A DNA stretch of 5,704 bases from positions 1 to 5,704 of the forward strand of contig CAMFRR010000068.1 of the NCBI GenBank assembly GCA_945982095.1. Reading direction: 5' to 3'. The translations under genes and the position numbers were made by a program. The notes under the pieces are model-generated. The model saw only the letters and a program-made list of their open reading frames with translations. It was not told the DNA's origin and did no database searches. Below are positions 1 to 5,704 of this stretch, piece after piece (positions within the stretch are counted from its first letter, which is position 1; each line of letters begins with the position of its first letter). This DNA comes from an uncultured Bacteroidales bacterium. Lineage in GTDB: Bacteria; Bacteroidota; Bacteroidia; Bacteroidales; UBA932.

Positions 1-728
1 ACATCTACGGCATTCCTTACGAGTATTACGAAAAATACCGTGTACGCCGCTATGGTTTCCACGGCACTTCGCACAAATATGTGAGCGCACGCAGTGCCGA
101 ATTCGCCGGCCTCGACCTTGCCAACAGCAAGATCATCACCTGCCACCTTGGCAACGGCAGCTCTATCGCAGCGGTACAGAACGGTAAATGCGTGATGACC
201 AGCATGGGTCTCACTCCGCTTGAGGGCTTGCTCATGGGCACACGCTGCGGTACTATAGACCCTATGGTCATGTGCTACCTCATGGATAAGGAAGGTCTCA
301 GCAGCGCTGAAATGAACACTATCATGAACAAGAAATCAGGCTTGTTGGGAATCAGCGGTGTGAGCAGCGACTGCCGTGACTGTTCAGACGCAGCCACAGC
401 CGGAAACCCTCGCGCCAAGCTGGCCCTCAAGAAACTTACCCACGACATCATACAGACCATTGGCGCATACGTGGCTGAGATGAACGGTGTGGACCTCATC
501 GTATTCACAGGCGGTATAGGCGAGAACAACGGTCACATACGCCGCCGCGTGTGCGAGAACCTCACTTACCTGGGCGTGGAGTTCGACCATATGGCCAACG
601 ACTGCCGTGGCATAGAGCGTATGATTTCAACTCCTGAATCCAAGGTTAAAGTGGCCATCATCCCAACAAATGAGGAACTGATGATTGCCCGTGACACAAT
701 GAATATCGTAAATGCACTCAATGACTAA
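1..728 (+). CDS. ackA: Acetate kinase, C-terminal part (5' end cut by window edge)
   Basis: Acetate kinase converts acetyl phosphate and ADP to acetate and ATP in the cytoplasm, the last step of the Pta-AckA pathway. The frame is open from position 3 to the TAA at 726-728 and gives 241 residues. Compared with the usual length of about 400, roughly the first 160 residues are missing to the left. Visible family motifs are YGFHGTSH near the start of the fragment (its first His matches the active-site His180 of the Methanosarcina enzyme), LMGTRCGTIDP (the Arg matches catalytic Arg241), the nucleotide-binding GGIGENN, and PTNEELMIARDT near the C-terminus (Glu matching the Mg-binding Glu384). A GTG at position 81 lies inside the conserved core and is not the start. 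pta follows after 11 nt, so co-transcription is likely. No frameshift or missing core motif is seen in the part present. The assignment is secure. Confidence 0.97.
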   Translation, partial: IYGIPYEYYEKYRVRRYGFHGTSHKYVSARSAEFAGLDLANSKIITCHLGNGSSIAAVQNGKCVMTSMGLTPLEGLLMGTRCGTIDPMVMCYLMDKEGLSSAEMNTIMNKKSGLLGISGVSSDCRDCSDAATAGNPRAKLALKKLTHDIIQTIGAYVAEMNGVDLIVFTGGIGENNGHIRRRVCENLTYLGVEFDHMANDCRGIERMISTPESKVKVAIIPTNEELMIARDTMNIVNALND

Positions 729-739
729 TATTCGCAAAA

Positions 740-1747
740 ATGGCACTTATTGACAATATCATCGCGCGTGCTAAATCCAACAAGCAGCGCATCGTGCTCC
801 CTGAATCTCTGGAGGAGCGCACCATTACGGCAGCTGACAAGGCCATTGCCGATGGACTTGCAGACATCATACTTATTGGCAATAAAGAGGAAATCCTTGC
901 ATATGCCGAGAAACTGGGCCTCAAACATATAGGTGGCGCAACCATCATAGATCCGGCTACTTCCGAGAAGACTCAGCAGTACACTGAGCTGCTCTATGAG
1001 CTGCGCAAGGCCAAGGGCATGACTATGGAGCAGGCTGCCAAACTCGTACAGAACCCTCTTTATTTCGGTTGTCTCATCATCAAGAGCGGAGATGCCGACG
1101 GACAGATCAGCGGTGCCCTCTCTACTACAGGTGACACCCTTCGTCCTGCCCTTCAGATCATCAAATGTGCTCCAGGCATCACTTGCGTGAGCGGCGCAAT
1201 GCTCCTTGTGACCCAGCAGCCTCAGTATGGAGAGGAAGGAGTGCTCGTAGTGGGCGATGTTGCCGTTACTCCTATGCCTGACGCCAACCAGCTGGCACAG
1301 ATTGCAGTATGTACTGCACAGACAGCCAAGAGCGTGGCAGGTTTTGCAGATCCTAAGGTTGCAATGCTGTCTTTCTCTACCAAGGGTTCGGCAAAGCATG
1401 AGGTGGTCGACAAGGTGGTTGAGGCTACTCGTCTGGCAAAAGAACTCGCTCCTGAACTCAAGATTGACGGCGAACTTCAGGCAGACGCAGCTCTCGTGCC
1501 TTCAGTGGGCAAGAGCAAGGCTCCGGGCAGCGCAATCGCAGGCGAGGCCAATGTGCTCGTATTCCCTAACCTTGAGGTGGGCAACATAGGCTACAAACTT
1601 GTACAACGTCTCGGCGGTGCAGATGCCATAGGTCCTATACTTCAGGGTATAGCTCGTCCTGTGAATGACCTCAGCCGCGGCTGTAGCGTGGATGACATTT
1701 ACAAGATGGTGGCAATAACAGCCTGCCAGGCTATGGACGCCAAATAA
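740..1747 (+). CDS. pta: Phosphate acetyltransferase (phosphotransacetylase)
   Basis: Pta reversibly transfers the acetyl group of acetyl-CoA to phosphate, giving acetyl phosphate for AckA; it is cytoplasmic. The product has 335 residues, the length of the short single-domain PTA_PTB class, without the N-terminal regulatory domains of the long E. coli-type enzyme. It opens with IARAKSNKQRIVLPES (residues 8-23), typical of the family. Other landmarks are the GDADGQISGA region (about 117-126), SFSTKGSAKHE (211-221), DGELQADAAL (243-252), the KAPGSAIAGEANVLVFPN stretch (260-277), and NDLSRGC (309-315), whose Ser-Arg pair matches the catalytic Ser309/Arg310 of the Methanosarcina enzyme. The ATG follows GCAAAA without a Shine-Dalgarno sequence, as is common in Bacteroidetes. 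It lies 11 nt after ackA and 2 nt before the ABC-F gene, which suggests one transcript. The gene is intact. Confidence 0.97.
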   Translation: MALIDNIIARAKSNKQRIVLPESLEERTITAADKAIADGLADIILIGNKEEILAYAEKLGLKHIGGATIIDPATSEKTQQYTELLYELRKAKGMTMEQAAKLVQNPLYFGCLIIKSGDADGQISGALSTTGDTLRPALQIIKCAPGITCVSGAMLLVTQQPQYGEEGVLVVGDVAVTPMPDANQLAQIAVCTAQTAKSVAGFADPKVAMLSFSTKGSAKHEVVDKVVEATRLAKELAPELKIDGELQADAALVPSVGKSKAPGSAIAGEANVLVFPNLEVGNIGYKLVQRLGGADAIGPILQGIARPVNDLSRGCSVDDIYKMVAITACQAMDAK

Positions 1748-1749
1748 GG

Positions 1750-3534
1750 ATGGCCAGCTATCTCCAGGTTGAGAACCTGTCCAAATCCTATGGACAGAAA
1801 GTTCTCTTCGAAAATATAGGATTCAATATCAATGAGGGCGACAAAATCGCCCTCATTGCGCCTAATGGCAGCGGCAAGACTTCCCTTATGAGGATACTGG
1901 CGGGGGAGGACGGCAGCGACCGAGGAGGCAAAGTGATGTTTCTCAGACAGATACGTATATCGTTCTTGTCCCAGGACTATGACTTTGATCCCCAGTTGAG
2001 CATTATGGATCAGGTGCTTAAGGCCTCGCATCAGGCAAGGCAAGGCTTTACTGATGAGGAACAGCGGGAATTTGTGCAGAGACTGCGCGAACAGCTCAGC
2101 AATTTCCGTCTGCACGACCCTTCTCGTCTTATGGGCAGCCTTAGTGGAGGCGAGGTCAAGAGAGTGGCGCTCAGCCAGATGCTTGCCATGGATGCAGACT
2201 TCTATATAATGGATGAGCCTACAAACCATCTGGACATAGACGCCATTGAATATCTCGAAGCCTTCCTCAAACGCAGCCGCTGTACCCTTTTTATGGTTAC
2301 CCACGACCGTTACTTCCTGGACCGTGTTTGCAACATAGTCATGGAACTGGACCACGGGGCTCTCTACAGCTATAAGGGCAATTATCAGCACTTCCTTGAA
2401 AAACGTGAAGAGCGTATCGCCAACTATAACGCCAATACAGACAAGGTACGCAATCTGCTGCGCCGCGAGCTCGAATGGATTCACGCCACTCCCTGCGCAC
2501 GCAGCGGAAAGGCCAAATACCGCATTGACGCCTTTTACGAGCTTAAAGACAGGGCCGAAGCACTTTACAGGACCAAGGAGTTGAGCCTCAGTGGGGTAAA
2601 TGCCGGCTCACGCCTCGGAAACAAAATTTTCGACTGCCACGACATCACCATAAGGGATGAAAAAGGCATATACCTCGACCACTTCAGCTACAAATTCCAA
2701 CGCTGCGACAAAATAGGAATAGTGGGCCGTAACGGCGTGGGCAAAAGCACTTTCATAAATATGCTGACAGACACTCTGGGCTCATGGGCAAGCGTAAGCG
2801 GCAGCATAGAAAGGGGCAGTTCCCTGAATCTGGCCTATTACCGTCAGGAAGGCATAAGCTTCAAGGAGGGCGACACGGTGATGGAAGTGGTAGACAATAC
2901 CAAACTCCTGGAGCAGTTCCTTTTCCCGCGTGAAATGTGGAACACCAGGGTCGAAAGGCTCAGCGGAGGCGAGAAACGCAGACTGTACCTTCTTACCATA
3001 CTCTCCAAAGATCCCAATCTGCTCATCCTTGACGAGCCTACCAACGACCTGGATATCATGACCTTGAATATCCTGGAAGAATACCTTTGCTCATTCAAGG
3101 GCTCATTGCTTATAGTCAGTCACGACAGGCATTTCCTGGACAGGACAGTGGACCATCTGCTCGTGTTCTGCGGCAACGGCGTGGTCAAGGACTTCCTTGG
3201 AAATTTCAGCGAATACAGGGCTTATATCAAAGACTACGAGGCTCAACAGGCAAAGGCCGCAGCGGGAACGCTGGCAGCAGGGCAGACTGCCTCTGATAAC
3301 GGCAAACAAAAGACAGTCAAGCGCAAGCTCTCATACAAAGAGCAGAGGGAACTCGAATCCATTGAATCCAGCCTGCCTCAACTCGAAGCCGAAAAAGCCA
3401 GTCTCGAATCCGAACTGAATTCGGGTGTACTTGATTTCGTGCAGATTCAGCATCATTCTCAGAGAATAGGAGAATTGATGGAACTTATTGACAGCCTGGA
3501 GTCCAGGTGGCTCGAACTCTCCGAAAAGGCTTAG
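1750..3534 (+). CDS. ABC-F family ATPase, Uup-like
   Basis: This is a soluble protein with two ABC ATPase domains and no membrane segments, so an ABC-F protein acting on ribosomes rather than a transporter. Domain 1 has Walker A APNGSGKTS (37-45), signature LSGGEVKR (131-138), Walker B ending in MDEP (154-157) and H-loop THDR (184-187). The inter-domain linker (about 200-290) has a basic stretch with RRELEW (238-243) and ARSGKAKYRIDAFYE. Domain 2 has GRNGVGKST (326-334), LSGGEKRR (404-411), LDEPTNDLD (427-435) and SHDR (457-460). A C-terminal tail (about 520-594) starts KRKLSYKEQRELE and is predicted coiled coil, the hallmark of Uup, which binds DNA and ribosomes. At 594 residues it is somewhat shorter than E. 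coli Uup. Walker A begins with Ala instead of the usual Gly, probably normal in this group. The start is 2 nt after the pta stop; AAGG directly abuts the ATG and is too close to be a ribosome binding site, so translational coupling is likely. An antibiotic-resistance role cannot be excluded but the tail favours Uup. Confidence 0.93.
   Translation: MASYLQVENLSKSYGQKVLFENIGFNINEGDKIALIAPNGSGKTSLMRILAGEDGSDRGGKVMFLRQIRISFLSQDYDFDPQLSIMDQVLKASHQARQGFTDEEQREFVQRLREQLSNFRLHDPSRLMGSLSGGEVKRVALSQMLAMDADFYIMDEPTNHLDIDAIEYLEAFLKRSRCTLFMVTHDRYFLDRVCNIVMELDHGALYSYKGNYQHFLEKREERIANYNANTDKVRNLLRRELEWIHATPCARSGKAKYRIDAFYELKDRAEALYRTKELSLSGVNAGSRLGNKIFDCHDITIRDEKGIYLDHFSYKFQRCDKIGIVGRNGVGKSTFINMLTDTLGSWASVSGSIERGSSLNLAYYRQEGISFKEGDTVMEVVDNTKLLEQFLFPREMWNTRVERLSGGEKRRLYLLTILSKDPNLLILDEPTNDLDIMTLNILEEYLCSFKGSLLIVSHDRHFLDRTVDHLLVFCGNGVVKDFLGNFSEYRAYIKDYEAQQAKAAAGTLAAGQTASDNGKQKTVKRKLSYKEQRELESIESSLPQLEAEKASLESELNSGVLDFVQIQHHSQRIGELMELIDSLESRWLELSEKA
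1830..1858 (+). repeat. Perfect 12-bp inverted repeat inside the ABC-F gene
   Basis: The left arm CAATGAGGGCGA (1830-1841) and right arm TCGCCCTCATTG (1847-1858) are exact reverse complements separated by the 5-nt loop CAAAA. In RNA this would form a stable GC-rich stem-loop roughly 80 nt after the start codon, covering codons 27-37 just before Walker A. No T-tract follows, so it is not a standard intrinsic terminator. The repeat is directly visible; any function is unproven. Part of the symmetry may come from the conserved amino acids GDKIAL, whose codons can easily pair with each other. Confidence 0.85.
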
Positions 3535-3558
3535 AATGCAAAAAAATTTATTCACTGT

Positions 3559-3588
3559 TTTGTTTTTTTCATCTTTTTCCTACCTTTG
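3559..3588 (+). promoter_or_regulatory. Bacteroidetes-type promoter of glmS (-33 TTTG / -7 TACCTTTG)
   Basis: TTTG at 3559-3562 and TACCTTTG at 3581-3588 are separated by 18 nt and match the Bacteroidetes primary sigma-factor consensus of TTTG about 20 nt before TAnnTTTG. The spacer is very T-rich. Transcription would begin a few bases after 3588, leaving a leader of about 35 nt before the glmS ATG, too short for a riboswitch or the glmS ribozyme. This is the only gap longer than 11 nt in the window, and it lies just where a new transcription unit would be expected. The start site itself is inferred. Confidence 0.72.
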
Positions 3589-3629
3589 CGGCTTTATTTC
3601 CAAAGACTTAACTAAAAAACTCAATTATT

Positions 3630-5474
3630 ATGTGCGGTATCGTAGGTTATGTTGGCGACAGGGATGCCTGCCCAATTATCATCAAGGGTCTGAAAAGGTT
3701 GGAATATAGAGGTTATGACAGTGCCGGAGTGGCCATTGTCAATGACAAGGGAGAGCTCAACGTTTTCAAATGCAAAGGCAAGGTTTCAGGACTCGAAGAA
3801 TTCATCAGTGAGAAGGATACACGGGGCTGTGTGGGCATTGCGCACACCAGGTGGGCCACCCACGGCGAACCAAGTGACCGCAATGCTCATCCACATTATT
3901 CCGCATCAGGCAATCTGGCCCTGATTCACAACGGAATCATTGAAAATTTCCGCGTGCTCAAGGATGCCCTCATCCAGAACGGCTACACATTCAAGAGCAG
4001 TACAGATTCCGAAGTACTTGTAAACCTTATTGAATATGTCAAGCAGAGCAATGATTGTTCTCTCGAAGAAGCAGTGCGTCTGGCTTTGAAGCAGGTTGTC
4101 GGCGCATATGCCATAGCAGTGGTAGAAAGGGGCAACAACAGCCGCATAGTGGCTGCAAGGCAGAGCAGCCCAATGGTAATAGGCATAGGAAAGGGCGAAT
4201 ACTTCCTCAGCTCCGATGCTGCATCAATAATTGACTATACCAATGATTTCGCATACCTGAACGACGGTGAGATAGCCGTAATCGAGAAGGGTAAAGATTT
4301 GGAAATCAAGACCTTGGATAATGAGGACGGACATCTGGACATTCGCCGTCTGGAACTGTCCATCTCACAGCTCGAAAAGGGCGGTTATCCGCACTTCATG
4401 CTCAAGGAGATACATGAGCAGCCTAATACTATAGTAGACTGTATACGAGGCCGAATCAATCCTGAGACCCTCGAAGTATATCTTTCAGGTGTAGCCCTGA
4501 ACAAGGAGAAGTTTCTCAATGCTGGACGCATTATTTTCGTAGCCTGCGGAACATCCTGGCATGCTTCGCTCATAGGTGAGCACATTTTCGAAAATATGTG
4601 CCGTATTCCTGTAGAGGTGGAATATGCTTCAGAGTTCCGCTACCGCAATCCTATCATACGTAAGGATGACATAGTTATTGCCGTTTCACAGTCAGGTGAG
4701 ACGGCTGATACCTTGGCTGCCCTTGAGATTGCCAAGAAGGCCGGAGCCTTCGTTTACGGCATTTGCAACGCTGTAGGTTCTTCTATTGCAAGGGTAACTG
4801 ATTCTGGTACTTATATTCACGTGGGACCTGAGATTGGTGTGGCATCCACCAAGGCTTTCACCGGACAGGTGACAGTGATGGCAATGATGGCCTTGTGTAT
4901 AGCTCAGATGAAAGGTACCATGACAGAAGAGCAGAGGCATGCCGTGGTGCGCGACATGCTGCGTCTGCCTGAGATTACCAAGGAAGTGCTTTCTACTGAC
5001 AGCGTCATTGCAGACCTTGCCAAAATATTCACCTATGCCCACAACTTCATATACCTGGGCCGAGGCTACAATTATCCTACAGCCCTCGAAGGCGCTCTCA
5101 AGCTCAAGGAAATTTCCTACATACATGCAGAAGGCTATCCTGCCGCTGAGATGAAACATGGACCTATAGCCTTGATTGACACTGAGATGCCTACCGTTGT
5201 CATTGCTACTCCAGATCACACTCACGACAAGACCGTGAGCAATATGGAAGAAATCAAGGCCCGTGGCGGCAAGATAATAGCCGTGATGGCCCATGGCGAT
5301 GAGCACGCATCCAAGAGCGCCGACTACGTAATTGAGGTTCCTGTATGCTCAGAGTGCCTCATGCCTATAGTAGTGTCCATACCTCTCCAGCTGCTGGCCT
5401 ATTACATAGCTGTCTACAAGGGCAGGAACGTGGACCAGCCTCGCAATCTTGCAAAATCTGTGACAGTGGAATAG
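3630..5474 (+). CDS. glmS: Glutamine--fructose-6-phosphate aminotransferase (isomerizing)
   Basis: GlmS makes glucosamine-6-phosphate from fructose-6-phosphate and glutamine, the first committed step toward UDP-GlcNAc for cell-wall and surface glycans; it is cytoplasmic. The start is fixed by MCGIVGYVG: after Met removal Cys2 becomes the N-terminal nucleophile of the glutaminase domain (about 1-230), which also shows RGYDSAGVA (27-35), HTRWATHG (72-79) and HNGIIENF (100-107). The first sugar-isomerase (SIS) domain has ACGTSWHAS (305-313), VSQSGETADT (352-361) and GVASTKAFTGQ (403-413). The second has LGRGYNYPTALEGALKLKE (476-494) and EMKHGPIALI (507-516). The protein ends in the family-typical PRNLAKSVTVE. 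The 614 residues match the normal length near 610. No Shine-Dalgarno sequence precedes the ATG, only A/T-rich bases. It is probably expressed alone from the promoter just upstream; the converging araC-type gene ends 6 nt downstream. No anomaly is seen. Confidence 0.98.
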   Translation: MCGIVGYVGDRDACPIIIKGLKRLEYRGYDSAGVAIVNDKGELNVFKCKGKVSGLEEFISEKDTRGCVGIAHTRWATHGEPSDRNAHPHYSASGNLALIHNGIIENFRVLKDALIQNGYTFKSSTDSEVLVNLIEYVKQSNDCSLEEAVRLALKQVVGAYAIAVVERGNNSRIVAARQSSPMVIGIGKGEYFLSSDAASIIDYTNDFAYLNDGEIAVIEKGKDLEIKTLDNEDGHLDIRRLELSISQLEKGGYPHFMLKEIHEQPNTIVDCIRGRINPETLEVYLSGVALNKEKFLNAGRIIFVACGTSWHASLIGEHIFENMCRIPVEVEYASEFRYRNPIIRKDDIVIAVSQSGETADTLAALEIAKKAGAFVYGICNAVGSSIARVTDSGTYIHVGPEIGVASTKAFTGQVTVMAMMALCIAQMKGTMTEEQRHAVVRDMLRLPEITKEVLSTDSVIADLAKIFTYAHNFIYLGRGYNYPTALEGALKLKEISYIHAEGYPAAEMKHGPIALIDTEMPTVVIATPDHTHDKTVSNMEEIKARGGKIIAVMAHGDEHASKSADYVIEVPVCSECLMPIVVSIPLQLLAYYIAVYKGRNVDQPRNLAKSVTVE

Positions 5475-5480
5475 CCTCTC

Positions 5481-5704
5481 TCAGCTGCGGCTTTCTCTGT
5501 ACTCTTTGGGTAGCATTCCCACCTCACGCTTGAAGAATTTGACGAAATATGAAGGGTCGTCAAAGCCAAGCGTGAAGGCTATCTCTTTGATTATCAGATT
5601 GGAATATTTCAAGAGACGCTTGGCTTCCAGAATTGTGCGGTCGTTGATCATCTGCAGGGGAGTGGTGTGGCGGTGTTCGGCTACGCTTGCCGTGATGCTG
5701 CGGG
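5481..5704 (-). CDS. AraC-family transcriptional regulator, C-terminal DNA-binding end (cut by window edge)
   Basis: The minus strand is open from the right edge (first full codon at 5702-5700) to TGA at 5483-5481, giving the last 73 residues of a protein. They match the AraC/XylS DNA-binding domain: the end of the first helix-turn-helix and the linking helix (TTPLQMINDRTILEAKRLL), then the second helix-turn-helix with IKEIAFTLGFDDPSYFVKFF (38-57) and the closing GMLPKEYRES. The IAF..GF.D.SYF.K.FK pattern and the final P.EYR are the family signature. The sensing domain lies beyond the window, so the ligand and targets are unknown; it could be a stand-alone regulator or the end of a hybrid two-component protein, both common in Bacteroidetes. 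It converges on glmS with 6 nt between stops, and nothing in the window links it functionally to the other genes. Confidence 0.92.
   Translation of the reverse strand, partial: RSITASVAEHRHTTPLQMINDRTILEAKRLLKYSNLIIKEIAFTLGFDDPSYFVKFFKREVGMLPKEYRESRS

Noticed and set aside
1303..1318. Interrupted palindrome TGCAGTA-TG-TACTGCA within pta
   Set aside because: Seven-base arms with a short spacer are expected a few times by chance in a window this size, and it lies in ordinary coding sequence.
725..1399. Long minus-strand open frame opposite pta (and similar ones opposite the ABC-F gene and glmS)
   Set aside because: They lie antisense to well-recognised conserved genes, have Cys/His/Leu-rich compositions without recognisable domains, and are shadows of the coding strand.
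3082..3090. TACCTTTGC inside the ABC-F gene, identical to the glmS -7 element
   Set aside because: No TTTG lies at a suitable distance upstream (only CTTG 15 nt before it), it encodes conserved-length protein sequence, and there is no gene start just downstream on this strand.
3536..3572. A-tract (3540-3546) and T-tract (3563-3569) that could pair as a terminator after the ABC-F gene
   Set aside because: The stem would be almost pure A-U with a bulge and no GC core, and the T-tract is better explained as the promoter spacer of glmS.
5473..5496. AGCC...GGCT followed by TTCTCT after the glmS stop as a possible terminator
   Set aside because: The stem is only 4 bp with a 12-nt loop and the following run is not a T-tract.

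Overview
The window looks like ordinary chromosomal DNA from a member of the Bacteroidetes, most likely the order Bacteroidales. Three things point there: the one clear promoter has the Bacteroidetes form (TTTG, an 18-nt spacer, then TAnnTTTG), the starts lack a usable Shine-Dalgarno sequence and sit behind A/T-rich bases instead, and the encoded Pta and ABC-F proteins read like Bacteroidales homologues. Base composition is balanced by eye. Genus cannot be fixed from this sequence.

Layout: (1) positions 1-728 hold the 3' part of ackA (acetate kinase), cut by the left edge. (2) After 11 nt comes a complete pta (phosphate acetyltransferase, 740-1747). (3) After only 2 nt comes a complete ABC-F ATPase gene of the Uup-like type (1750-3534). 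These three form a tight same-strand cluster whose promoter must lie left of the window or upstream within ackA. (4) A 95-bp T-rich gap (3535-3629) carries a Bacteroidetes-type promoter for (5) glmS (3630-5474), glucosamine-6-phosphate synthase. (6) On the minus strand, converging on glmS with 6 nt between the stop codons, is the C-terminal end of an AraC-family regulator (5481-5704), cut by the right edge.

Functionally, Pta and AckA make acetate and ATP from acetyl-CoA through acetyl phosphate, a main energy-yielding route in fermenting Bacteroidales. The ABC-F protein belongs to a family that acts on ribosomes and does not transport. GlmS commits fructose-6-phosphate to amino-sugar synthesis for peptidoglycan and other glycans. 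The genes are conserved housekeeping types and I see no mobile element, CRISPR array, RNA gene or defence system. The least expected sequence feature is a perfect 12-bp inverted repeat with a 5-nt loop inside the ABC-F reading frame, about 80 nt after its start. The sequence does not show a clearly novel biological system.
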